Of a stretch of 64,000 nucleotides of DNA, positions 31,195-41,475 are shown in pieces; position 1 is the stretch's first letter; each line of letters begins with the position of its first letter. A program made the translations under genes and the position numbers. Origin of the DNA: Prorocentrum cordatum (Eukaryota; Sar; Dinophyceae; Prorocentrales; Prorocentraceae); NCBI GenBank assembly GCA_963575745.1, contig CAUYUJ010003425.1, forward strand, positions 93,501 to 157,500, written 5' to 3'. Under the pieces are notes generated by a model. The model was not told the origin of the DNA. It ran no database searches and saw nothing but the letters and a program-made list of their open reading frames with translations.

Positions 31195-31440
31195 AAAGGG
31201 GGAGATAGGAGGGGGGGGTCGGATTTGGCGGCCAAAAGATGGGAGGGGGAGGTGGTTCAGAACCCCGCCCCCCCCCTTTTAAAAGGGAGGAGGGGGGGGG
31301 GGGTTCCCCGACGACGGACCGGGAAAGGGGGGGAGGGGGGGGGATTCCCCGACGACGGATCGGCAAAGGGGGGGAGAAGGGGGGGGGGTCCCCGACGACG
31401 GATCGGGGAAAGGGGAAGGGGGGTCCCAACCCTACCCCGC
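31195..31440. repeat. G-tract repeats with CCCCGACGACGG core
   Basis: Three units of about 55-60 bp contain TCCCCGACGACGGA(C/T)CGG and long G-runs. Confidence 0.85.
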
Positions 31441-31499
31441 TTGGGGCCATCCAGCGGCGCGCCCTCCCAAATCGGATCACGTCAAGTACGGACATCTCT

Positions 31500-31900
31500 G
31501 AGCCCAGAGTTGGAGGGATGAGGGAGGGAGGGAGGAGGGATGAGAAGAAGTAGCATAGATGAGTGATGAGAGAGGGGAGGAGGGATGAGGGACCGGTCAG
31601 GCGGGCGGACCCTACCGGGGGGCTCGAATCGGTCGGGCGGGACCCTAACGGGCGGGTCGGGTCGGGTCGGTGGGCGGGACATGAACAAATTGCGTATCAT
31701 CGAGCTGGCACCCAGGTACCCTAACGGGCGGGTCGGGCCATGCGGGCGGGACATTAAAGTATGATGCATCATCGAGGTGGGACGCAAGTATCCTAACGGG
31801 CGGGTCGGGTCGGGCGGGCGGGCAGACCCTAACGGACAGGACGGGTCGGGTCGGGCGGGCGGACCCGAACAGGCGGGTCGGGGTCGGGTCGGGCTCCTCC
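31500..31900 (+). repeat. GATGAGG and GGGCGGGTCGGG repeats
   Basis: GATGAGGGAGG units to 31590, then two ~70-bp units with CCCTAACGGGCGGGTCGGG and ATCATCGAG..GGCACCCA or ..GGGACGCA, then short GTCGGGTCGGG units. Confidence 0.8.
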
Positions 31901-31962
31901 TGTTCCTCCTCCTCCTCATCCTCATCCTCCTCTCTTCCGTGTCATCATCACCAGAATCACAA

Positions 31963-31966
31963 TACC

Positions 31967-32008
<42 letters not shown>
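31963..32008 (+). repeat. (AAT)n microsatellite
   Basis: About 14 AAT units. 32009-32390 is unassigned. Confidence 0.95.
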
Positions 32009-32009
<1 letters not shown>

Positions 32010-32399
32010 TTACCCTGCGACGTACCCAACCCTTTTTATACACGTGCCATTTATATTCAGGACCCCTCATTGCTGACTGGCATTCTGAAGGGCCACCTGT
32101 GCACAAGAAGAGCACTCAGCAGTGAAATCAGAAGAGAGCATCAAGAAGAGGAACAGCAAGCATACAAAATGGAAGCACAAGGGCGTTGAAAGAAACACAA
32201 AAGCCAGGGGCGGCGAGGGCTAAACCAGAACATCGATTCAACTCAGCAGCGCGCTGCGCTGAAAGAGGCAAGTGCATGAGGTGCATAACGGTGGCGGAGA
32301 CTCACCCAAAAGTGGATACAAAAGGGCGCGGCAGCGAACCCAAAGAAAAGAACCCAAAAGTGGAAGCAAAAGGTCGCGGCTTCGAGGATAAACAGGAGC

Positions 32400-33905
32400 A
32401 CCCAGTCACCGCGTGGGAGTTACCTCCGCTGGGCCTCCCAAGACCCCACGAAAATGGCGGCAGTTGCGCAGGTCGCAACCCCCCCAGGGGGCGGCGAGGT
32501 TCCGAGGTGATCCGCGTGGGACGTACCTCCGCTGGGCCTCCTAGGAGCCCACGAAAGTGGCGACACTTGCGCAGATCGCAAGCCCCCCAAGGGGGCGGCG
32601 AGGTCCCGAGGTTGTCCGCGTATGACGTACCTCCGCTGGGCCTCCCAGCAGCCCATGAAAGTGGCGACACTTGCGCAGATCGCAACCCCCCCAGGGGGCG
32701 GCGAGGTACCGAGGTGATCCGCATGGGACGCGTCTCCGCTGGGCCTCCCAGGAGCCCGCGAAAGTGGCGACACTTGCGCAGATCGCAAGCCCCCCAAGGG
32801 GGCGGCGAGGTCCCGAGGTGGTCCGCGTATGACGTACCTCCGCTGGGCCTCCCAGCAGCCCACGAAAGTGGCGACAGTTGCGCAGATCGCAAGCCCCCCA
32901 GGGGGCGACGGGGCCCCGAGGTGGTCCGCGTATGGCGTACCTCCGCTGGGCCTCCCAGCAGCCCATGAAAGTGGCGACAGTTGCGCAGATCGCAAGCCCC
33001 CCAGGGGGCGGCGAGGTACCGAGGTGATCCGCGTATGACGTACCTGCGCTGGGCCTCCCAGGAGCCCACGAAAGTGGCGACAGTTGCGCAGATCGCAAGC
33101 CCCCCAGAGGGCGGCGAGATCCCGAGGTGGTCCGCGTATGATTGTGGATGCCATGACTATGGACGCTCTAACAATCCTACCCTTGAATCAACAATGCGCT
33201 CAAAACGTGTAAAACGTGTTCTAAACATGTTGCAAACATGCTTCTACAGACTTAAATCATGGTTGACACATGTTCTAGACATATGGAAATTGTTTGGCAG
33301 CATGCTTCCCCTCCATGAATCGATTTCCACAAGCGTATGACGTACCTCCGCTGGGCCTCCTAGGAGACCACGAACGTGGCGACAGTTGCGCAGAACGCAA
33401 GCCCTCCAGGGGGCCACGGGGTCCCGAGGTGGTCCGCGTATGACGTACCTCTGGTGGCCCCCGAAGAGCCCACGAAAATGGCGACAATTGCGCAGATCGC
33501 AAGCCCCCCAGGGGGCGGCGAGGTCCCGAGGTGGTCCGCGTATGACGTACCCCCGCTGGGCCTCCCAGGAGCCCACGAACGTGGCGACAGTTGCGCAGAT
33601 CGCAAGCCCCCCAGGGGGCGGCGAGGTCCCGAGGTGGTCCGCGTATGACGTACCTCCGCTGGGCCTCCCAAGAGCCCACGAAAGTGGCGACGGTTGCGCA
33701 GATCGCAAGCCCCCAAGGGGGCGGCGAGGTCTCGCGGTGGTCCGCGTATGGCGTACTTCCGCTGGGCCTCCCAGCAGCCCATGAAAGTGGCGACAGTTGC
33801 GCAGATCGCAAGCCCCCAGGGGGCGGCGAGGTCCCGAGGTGGTCCGCGTATGACGTACCTCCGCTGGGCCTCCCAGGAGCCCACGAAAGTAGCGGCAGTT
33901 GCGCA
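32400..33905 (+). repeat. ~101-bp satellite B
   Basis: About 13 monomers containing CCACGAAAGTGGCGACAGTT, GCGCAGATCGCAAGCCCCCC, GGGGGCGGCGAGGTCCCGAG, GTGGTCCGCGTATGACGTAC and CTCCGCTGGGCCTCCCAG. The CGAAAGTGGCGACAGTT(T/G)(C/G)(A/G)CAGATCGCA core and the GGCGAGGTC step are shared with satellite A at 18.4-20.3 kb. One monomer is interrupted by a MITE. Frames on both strands are repeat translations. Confidence 0.95.
33142..33332. mobile_element. 191-bp MITE with 8-bp target duplication
   Basis: An AT-rich insert begins TTGTGGA and ends TCCACAA (7-bp terminal inverted repeat) and is flanked by GCGTATGA on both sides (33134-33141 and 33333-33340). Removing the insert and one 8-mer restores the GTCCGCGTATGACGTACC sequence of neighbouring satellite monomers. 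An 8-bp duplication suits hAT-type transposition (family knowledge; the assignment is an inference, because the terminal bases are not the commonest hAT ends). No transposase is present. Confidence 0.92.
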
Positions 33906-34050
33906 TATCGCAGCCCGACCGCACAAGAAAAGAGGAGACGGGAAATCAGGAGACGGGCGAGAAGGAGGAGAGGAGAGGAGGAGGAGGTGGAAACCACCCT
34001 GCTCGATTCAAAACGAGTACCCATCACCACAGGAGGGTTGGTAATAAGAA
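33906..34050 (+). repeat. Terminal block of satellite B
   Basis: A purine-rich stretch, then CTGCTCGATTCAAAACGAGT and AGGAGGGTTGG. This parallels the end of satellite block A (CTGCTCTATTCAAAACGAAT, AGGAGGGTTGGG at 18923-18963). Confidence 0.8.
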
Positions 34051-34169
34051 CAAAAATAATAAGATAGTCAGAAGAATGATACGACTGCTGGCATAAAATA
34101 AGATATAGTAGTACAGAAATACTCCGAGTAATGATGATAATCATTTAATGGTAAAAACAAGCATGCTAA

Positions 34170-34185
34170 TCATCATAAATATACT

Positions 34186-34250
<65 letters not shown>

Positions 34251-34610
34251 GCATCATCATCAGCAGCAGCAGCAGCAACATTATCATCATTCACATCATC
34301 AGCATAATCAGCATTATCCGCGTCATCATCATCAGCATCATAAGCATCAGCATCAGCAGCATCAGCATCATCATCGTCAGCATCAGCATCACCACCACAA
34401 CGATCATACGCGCCATCAGCATCATCAGTATCATCAGTATCATACTCATCATCAGCATCATCATCGCATTCATCACCATCATCATCATCAGCGTCAACAT
34501 TCGTATCAGCATCATCAACATCATCAGCCGCAGAATCAGCATCATCAGCATCATCATCAGCAGCATCACCATCGCAATCAGCATCAACATCATCATCATG
34601 AGCATCAGCG

Positions 34611-34644
<34 letters not shown>

Positions 34645-35045
34645 TCTCATCATCACTATCATCATCAGCATCGTCAATATCACCATCGGGATGATCATCG
34701 TCTCATCATCAGAAGTACCATAATCATCATCAGCAACATCAGCATCATCATCGTCGTCATCATCAGCAACAGCATCAGCGTCAGCATCATCATCATCGTC
34801 ATCATCATAGTCCTCCGTACCATCATCATGAGCAGCCTCATCACCATCAACAGCAGCAGCAGCGGCAGCATCAGCAGCATCAGCAGCAGCAACATCATCA
34901 TGCTCATCAGCAGCAGCAGCAGCGGCAGCACCAGCAGAATCAGAGGCATCGGCAGCATCAGAGCAGAATCATTAGCATCGGCGGCATCAGAAATGTCAGC
35001 GTCAACATCAGCAACAGCAGCATCAACATCATCATCATCATCAGC
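34170..35045 (+). repeat. (ATC)n field 3
   Basis: ATC/AGC trinucleotides, with a pure run at about 34188-34250. Confidence 0.95.
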
Positions 35046-35051
35046 ATCAGG

Positions 35052-35180
35052 GCTGAACCTAAGCGTTGTTCGTTTGCGTGTCGTTATGTGTGTCGTTTTG
35101 CTGTACCTGTTTTCCTGCACCTCCCAAAACGAAACACATAAACACAGCCGAAGTCCAGCAAAACAGCGTTTAGGTCCAGC
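35052..35180. mobile_element. 129-bp foldback element inside (ATC)n
   Basis: Arms of about 50-57 bp pair as inverted copies: GCTGAACCTAAGCGTTGTT..TGTGTCGTTTTG (35052-35100) and CAAAACGAAACACA..AGCGTTTAGGTCCAGC (35124-35180). The loop is about 23 bp. It is the only unique sequence in a 1.7-kb trinucleotide field. A target duplication cannot be defined in repetitive flanks. Confidence 0.75.
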
Positions 35181-35184
35181 ATTG

Positions 35185-35380
35185 ATCTGCATCATCATCA
35201 TCGTCATTACCATCGTCATCATCAGCATTTGCAGCATCATCAGCATCGGCACCATCATCATCATCATCATCATCATCATCAGCATCAGCATCACAGCCAG
35301 AACAATCAACAACAGCATCCTCACCGCCACCACCACCACAACCACCATGATCATCACCACCACCACCACAACAGCCATCG

Positions 35381-35425
<45 letters not shown>

Positions 35426-35840
35426 CCATCATGGTCACCATTATCATCATCATCGACATAATCATCATGAGCAGCATCAGCATCGTCATCGTCATCGTCA
35501 TCAGCATCAGAATCATCAACAGCATCAGCATCATCATCAGCATCATCTAACCATCATGATCATCAGCATCGCCATCAGCATCATCATCACCACTACCATC
35601 ACCATCGTCATCATCATCGTCAGCATTAGCATCAGCATCATCAGCATTATCAACATCATCATCATCATCAGCATCATCATCATCACCATTAGTATCAGCA
35701 TTATTATTATCATGTTCATTAGCATCATCGTCATCATCATAAGCAGCATCTCCAGCAGTGTCAAAACCATCATCACCAGCACCACCATCATCATCAGCAT
35801 CATCATCTTCATTTTCATTTTAATTATCATCATCATCATC
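35185..35840 (+). repeat. (ATC)n field 4
   Basis: ATC/AGC/ACC trinucleotides, with a pure ATC run near 35381-35422. Confidence 0.95.
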
Positions 35841-36060
35841 CTCATCCCTCCTCTTCCTACTCCTCATCATCATCCCCCTCCTCTTCCCAATCTTCCTCCT
35901 CCTTCTCCTCCTCCTCTGCCTTGGTCATCCTCCTCCTTCTCCTCCCCCTTCTCCTCATCAATTCTAGTTCTCCTGTCCTCTTCCTGCTCCTCCTGTCCTC
36001 CTCCTCTTCCTCCTCCTCCTCCTCCTCTTCCTCATCTGTCCTTCTTTTCCTCCTCCATTC
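35841..36060 (+). repeat. (CTC)n-like pyrimidine tract
   Basis: Degenerate CTCCTCCTT units. No coding content. Confidence 0.85.
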
Positions 36061-36224
36061 CTATTCCTGATGTAGCACCTCGCAAATGCGGATAAGAGTG
36101 GGGGGGCGGTGGGGACATCGGCAGTTTGCGAGACTCTGGGGAAACCGGCCCCAGGCACCAAAGTTTCACACATTTTACAACGAGCCCGCCGCAGGCGCCG
36201 ACTTCTTCGTTAAACCAATGTGGC

Positions 36225-36290
36225 TAGGTCGCGGGTGGGTCGCGGGTGGGTCGCTGTTGGGTCGCGGGTGGGTCGTGGGTGTAGAGGGCA
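36225..36290 (+). repeat. GGGTCGCGGGTG minisatellite, short copy
   Basis: Five units. 36061-36224 and 36291-36440 show no recognised gene. Confidence 0.85.
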
Positions 36291-36444
36291 GAAAATCCAC
36301 CCTTTTATAATCACACCGACAAGCGAAGCCGTCTAGTAAACGCACACGAGGGCTGAATCGAACAGGGCAGGACTGTTTAGTCAACGCCCAAGGCCGTTTA
36401 GCAAACGTCAATTGTAGGGTCCAGGTGGCTTTTCCTCCCTTGAG

Positions 36445-36745
36445 GGTGGGTCGCGGGGTGGGTCGCGGGTGGGTCGCGGCTGGGTCGCGGGTGGGTCGCG
36501 GATGGGTCGCGGATGGGTCGCGGGGTGGGTCGCGGGTGGGACGCGGGGTGGGTCGCGGGTGGGTCGCGGGTGGGTCGCGGGTGGGTCGCGGGGTGGGTCG
36601 CGGGTGGGTCGCAGGTTGGGTCGCGGGTGGGTCGCTGGGTGGGTCGCGGGGTGGGTCGCGGGGTGAGTCGCGGAGTGGGTCGCGGGTGGGTCGCGGGTGG
36701 GACGACGACTACCAACAACAACAATAACAACAACAACAGCAACAG
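36445..36745 (+). repeat. GGGTCGCGGGTG minisatellite plus (CAA)n
   Basis: About 21 units of 11-13 bp followed by CAACAACAATAACAACAACA, the same pairing as at 4042-4192. Confidence 0.9.
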
Positions 36746-36844
36746 CAACTACGCAACAAACAGGATTCTCACCACGAGTTCCTTATTCAGCCACGCGCCC
36801 AGGGAGAATGAATGATCACTCGGACCCTTGACTCTGATGATAAA

Positions 36845-37645
36845 TAACTTCCCCCTGTCGCACCCCTAGGACAGTCTTTACGGCGGTCGGGGCGTTTCGC
36901 GTGACTTCCTCACCACTTATCACCCTGAACTTTAAAGTTTGACAACATGTTCAAAGATGGAGGGCGAGCCGTTTTCAGAATGTGGCTCTCGCATTAAAGC
37001 CGCGCACATGCGTTTTAAACATGTGCAAGAGCTTCACATATTGAGGGCGGGTGGTTTTCAAAATGTGGTTCTCGCCTAAGCGCCACGCACATTCGTTTTA
37101 AACCAAAAAGCTAGACATATTGAAGGCGGAGTTTTCACAATGTAGCTCTCGCCTTAGCGCGGCGAACATTCGTTTTAAAAATTTCCCAGAGCTTCACATA
37201 TTGAGGGCGGCTCCTTTTCAAAATGGGGTTCTCGCCTTAGCGCCGCGCACATTCGTTTTTCTTACAGAAAATGCAGAAGTTTCACGGGTACCCATGATCA
37301 GCGTATCAGGAATGGCGTTTTGGAAGGATTCGGGATTATGAAGGCGCAACAAGTAAGTCGATTCGCGGTATTGAAGTCCCAAGAACGGCGTTCTGGCACG
37401 ACTCAGGATCGCAGGAGGCAACAGTCAGGTTGATCCACGGCGTTGAAATCCCGAGAACGATATTCTGGCATGCGTCAGGGTCGTCAAACGGTTGTTTTCC
37501 AACGAGGTAATTCCCTCAGTGGAAGTGAACCCTTGTAGGGACCTATGGAAAGAGAGCTTGGAGGGAGGGTGTCTTCCAACATCGCTAAGGACCTTTGGGT
37601 TTACACTGGTCCTCCTCCTCCTCCTCCTCCTCCTCATCATCATCC
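36845..37645 (+). repeat. Composite repeat with ~82-bp tandem units, copy 1
   Basis: Order: head with TTCCCCCTGTCGCACC..GGGGCGTTTCGCGTGACTTCCTCACCACTTAT; about four ~82-bp units with GTGGCTCTCGCCTTAGCGC and ACATTCGTTTTAAA (36930-37260); one to two ~78-bp units with GGCGTTGAAATCCCGAGAACG (37300-37490); TCCAACATCGCTAAGGACC; then (CTC)n at 37610. The same order occurs at 37955-38700 and 48275-48990. Confidence 0.8.
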
Positions 37646-37954
37646 TCCTTCTCGATCCTCGTTGACCTCAACCTCGTCGATTCTCCTCGATCCTCCTCGG
37701 TCCGCTTCGACCCTCGACCCTCCGATCCAGGCGGCGGTCCTCCTCCCTCAGCGCGGCGAGGCGGCTGGCCATCCCGACGACCAGCGGGGCCACTGGGGGC
37801 TCCACCGCCCTGGCGTCCTCCTGGACGGCGGCGGGACGTGCTAGACACTGGAGGACTGGGTCCTCCGGCCTCCCTCACCTCATCCTCCTCCATCCTCCTC
37901 TATTATCATTATCCTCCTCCTCCTCCTCGTCCTCCTTCTCCTCAGCTCCATTTC
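37646..37954. other. Linker between composite repeats
   Basis: CTCGAC/TCCTCGATCC pyrimidine-rich units, then GC-rich unique sequence and further CTC tracts (37885-37935). Confidence 0.5.
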
Positions 37955-38715
37955 CTTATAAGTGACTTCTCCCTGTCACACCTAGAAACCAGCTTTAGGG
38001 CGGGCTGGGCGTTTCGCCTGAAACTTCCTCACCACTTATGACTCGGAAGCTTGAAACGTGGCAACAGCTTCACAAATGGAGGGCTGGTCGTTTTCAGAAT
38101 GTGGCTCTCGCCTTAGCGCTGCGTCCACTCGTTTTAAACATTTGCAAGAGCTTCATGGATAGAGTGCGGGTCGTGTTCGAAATGTGGCTCTCGCCTGAGC
38201 GCGGCTCATATTCACGGATTGAGGGCGGTTCGTTTTCAAAATGTGGCTCTCGCCTTAGCGCGACGCACATTCGTTCTAAACATGTGCAAGAGCTTCACGG
38301 ATTGTGGGCGGGCTCCTTTTCAAAATGTGGCTGTTGCCTTGGCGCGGCGCACATTCGTTCTAAAAAGTGCAAGAACTTAACGGATTGAGGGCGGTTCCGT
38401 TTCAAAATACGGCTTTCGCCGCAGCGCAGCGCACATTCGTTATAGAAAATTGCAAGAGTTTCACGGGTTCCCATCGTCAGCGTATCAGAAAAGGTGTGTT
38501 GAAGGATTCATGATTATGCGGGTGCAACAGTTATGTTGATTCGCTGCGTTGGAGTCCCAGGAATGGTGTTCTAGCACCATGCAGGACTGTCAAGACGCAA
38601 CAGCCAGGTTGATCCGTGGCGTTGGAATCCCGAGAACGATGTTTTGGCATGCATTAGGGTCTTCGAACGGTTGTGTTCCAACAAAGCAGTTCCCTCCTCC
38701 TCCTCCTCCTCCTCC
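37955..38715 (+). repeat. Composite repeat, copy 2
   Basis: Head TATAAGTGACTTCTCCCTGTC..GGGCGTTTCGCCTGAAACTT, five ~82-bp units (38060-38440), then ~78-bp units with CGTTGGA(A/G)TCCC..AGAACGATG (38500-38680), ending in CCTCCTCCT and the next (ATC)n field. Confidence 0.8.
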
Positions 38716-38762
38716 CTCATCATCGTCATAATCATCGTCGTCACAATCATGATGATCATCAA

Positions 38763-38822
<60 letters not shown>

Positions 38823-39998
38823 TATCAGCATCATCAGCATCATCATCATCAGCAGCGTCATCACCCGCATCAGTATCATCATCCTTAGCACCGACCTCAT
38901 CACCATCATCACAAGCATTACAATCATCACCATAAGCAGCATCAGCATCACCATCAGCATAAGCATCATCATCATCGGCATCACAATCAGCATCAGCATC
39001 ATCATATCCGTCATCATCATCATGCCCCTAAGCATCATCAGCAGCATCATCATCATCAGCGTCATAAGCGTCATCATCATCATCATTGCCACCATCATCA
39101 TTAGCATCGTTATCATCATCATCAGTATCAGCATCAACATCAACCACATCGTCTTCATCATCATCACCATCATCACCATCATCATCAGCAGCAGCAACAA
39201 CATCAGCATCAGGATCATCATCAGCAGCATCATCATCATCACCAACAGCATCATCATCCTCGTCATCATCATCATCATCGTTATGAGCATCAACATCATT
39301 GTCATGATCACCATCACAACCAACAACATCACCGTCATCATCGTCAGCATCATCATGACCGTCAGCATCAGAATCGTCATCAGCATCATCATCATCGTCA
39401 TCATCAGCATCATCATGATCATCTTTATCATCAGCAGCAGCATTGCCATGATTATCATCATCACCATCATCGTCATCATCGTCATCATCGTCATCATCGT
39501 CACCATCACCTCCATCATTGTTATGATCAGCATCGCCGTCATACTCATCAACGTCAGAATCATCCCCATCGCACTATCATAACCGTCATATTCATTATCC
39601 ACATCAGTTGAATCCTCATCATCATCATCATCATCACCATCACCATCACCATCACCATTATATCATCATGATCATGATCATCATCATCATCAACATCATC
39701 ATCATCCCCAAAATCCTCCTCATCGTCATCACCATCATCAGCTGCATCATCAGCATCATCATCACCATCATCAGCATCCTCATCATCATCCTCAGATTCA
39801 TCCTCATCGTCAGCACCATCATCATCATCATAATCATCATCACGGTCATCATCATCATATTCATGGTAGTCGTCATCGTCGTCATCACCCTCATCAGACA
39901 ATCATCATCATGTCCATCATCATCATTATCATCATCAGCATCATCATCATTGTCATCGTCACTGTCATTGTCGTCGTCAGTAGCAGCAGCATCCTCAC
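38716..39998 (+). repeat. (ATC)n field 5
   Basis: ATC/AGC/GTC trinucleotides over 1.2 kb, with a pure run at 38767-38822. Met-, Ile- or Asp-rich frames are artefacts. Confidence 0.95.
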
Positions 39999-40079
39999 GA
40001 TCACCCCTGCAATCCTGCCTCCCTCCATCCCTTATCCCTGCTTTCGCGTCCCTCCATCTCTCCTCGCCCTTCCTACTAC

Positions 40080-40173
40080 TCCTCTTTCTCCTCCTCCTCC
40101 TCCTCCTCTTCCCTTCCCTCCTCCTCCTCCTCCTCCTCCTCCTCCTCCTCCTCCTCCTCCTCCTCCTCCTCCT
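40080..40173 (+). repeat. (CTC)n microsatellite at the retroelement 5' edge
   Basis: Nearly pure CTC run that ends where retroelement-like sequence starts. The continuous frame through it into the element is not evidence of translation. Confidence 0.95.
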
Positions 40174-40317
40174 CTCAAGCCACCTAGGCCCAAGCATTTT
40201 GTTTGTGCCGACTCTTGTGCTTGCTCGGAGCGCTTGAGGCGCACAGAGCAGAGCCCTTTGCGGAGGCCAGTCATCTGTGACAAAAGCAAGAGTGTCAGTC
40301 CAAGCTCTTTCCCTGCC

Positions 40318-41475
40318 ATGGCTTTCTTTGAGCGTAGTGCGCGGCTTTGGAGCCGCTGCCAGTGCGGGAAGTGCGAATGGAATGATGTGATCACCCGTGG
40401 GCAGGGCATATGCACCAAGTGTAAGCGCGAGGTGACCCTGTTCACCCCCAAGAAGAAGAAGGGGGGCCTCCAGTCCAGATCGCAATCGCCAGGGAAGGTT
40501 TCGTTTGCCGACGAGGCGGAGGTGCGGGACTTCGAGGAGCAGGAGTCCGACCAATGCAGCTCTCAGAAGGGCCCGTGGTCCAAGGCCAGCTCCACGATCG
40601 ACCACCTTATGGAGGCCATGAAGAGCACCAATGACCAGGAGCTCAAGACGGTGTTGAAGAATCGGATTGAGTTGCTGAAGAAGGGCCCTGCGGTATCAGA
40701 GCCGCCCCCCTCTGCCGCCGACAGCTACAAGAGGGCGGAGGGCCACTGGAGGGATTGCAGCCACAAGCATGACCAGTGCGTGGCCAACGTGCGTCGTCTT
40801 CGCACGTCCTTGGCCACGGCAGAGAGTAAGGAGGAGGCGGCTGCGGAGGCTCTAGCAGCAGCCGCAGTCGCCAAGACGCGGGCAGCTGAGGTGCTCGCAC
40901 GTGCTGAGGGCCTTGGTGGAGAGCAGCGGCCGCAAACTGTTCCAGAGGCCAAGGCACCAGAGGCTTTCACCGTCTCGTGGGACTCCAGCCTGTTCGACGA
41001 CTTGGACAATTTGGAGTGCGAGGAGACGGAGAGGCAGGAGCTCAAGCAGATTCACGCCACCTTGTTGCAAATGCAGGAGGGCTTCCAGGCGAAGAACGCT
41101 GAGGTGCAGTCTTGGCTTGCGAAGGCTGCGAAGTCAAAGGCTGAGATCGCCAAGAGGTTGGCGGCCAAGAGGAGGAGGGTCGACAACTCTGAAGAGGGCG
41201 ACGACGAGGGCGACGGCGTGTCTGAGGCTGCCGAGGCAAGCGGCGCTGGCGCGACGGCAGGCGGCGACGGTGGCGCGGGCAGCCGTGCAGGTGGCCCAGC
41301 GCCGCCAGCGGCGGCGGAGGCCCCGTCTGCAGTCGACCCCGCGGCGGCTACCGCCGAGAAGGAGGCCGTGCGCGCTGAGGCGGCCAAGATCTCGGCGGCC
41401 AAGTTCGCGGCCGCTGAGGCTGCGGCCCAGGCCAAGGCCAAGGGCAAGGGCCAGGATGGCGCTGCCGCGGCCTGA
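40318..41475 (+). CDS. Retroelement N-terminal region: zinc ribbon and coiled coil
   Basis: 385 codons from ATG 40318 to TGA 41473. Near the start a four-Cys zinc ribbon is visible (C16xxC19 and C32xxC35, CGKC and CTKC), then a basic KKKK patch. A long Ala/Glu/Lys-rich helical, probably coiled-coil part follows (roughly residues 120-270), then an Ala/Gly/Pro-rich acidic tail. The zinc ribbon and coiled coil suggest nucleic-acid binding and self-association, like an ORF1 or gag region; no known family is recognised. The frame is open upstream to 39910 only through the microsatellite, so the ATG after it is preferred. Beyond the TGA the same frame continues without a shift into the endonuclease, so the stop probably replaced a sense codon (CGA is one step away). 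Confidence 0.7.
   Translation: MAFFERSARLWSRCQCGKCEWNDVITRGQGICTKCKREVTLFTPKKKKGGLQSRSQSPGKVSFADEAEVRDFEEQESDQCSSQKGPWSKASSTIDHLMEAMKSTNDQELKTVLKNRIELLKKGPAVSEPPPSAADSYKRAEGHWRDCSHKHDQCVANVRRLRTSLATAESKEEAAAEALAAAAVAKTRAAEVLARAEGLGGEQRPQTVPEAKAPEAFTVSWDSSLFDDLDNLECEETERQELKQIHATLLQMQEGFQAKNAEVQSWLAKAAKSKAEIAKRLAAKRRRVDNSEEGDDEGDGVSEAAEASGAGATAGGDGGAGSRAGGPAPPAAAEAPSAVDPAAATAEKEAVRAEAAKISAAKFAAAEAAAQAKAKGKGQDGAAAA

Noticed and set aside
32302-33154. Long frames of about 250 codons over satellite B
   Set aside because: Open on both strands because monomers lack stops; the frames break at monomer-length variation and at the MITE.
41473-41475. TGA as a sense codon in this genome
   Set aside because: Two in-frame TGAs in retroelements are explained by mutation, and the intact retrogene and RNase H frames use ordinary stops. 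No evidence for a changed code.
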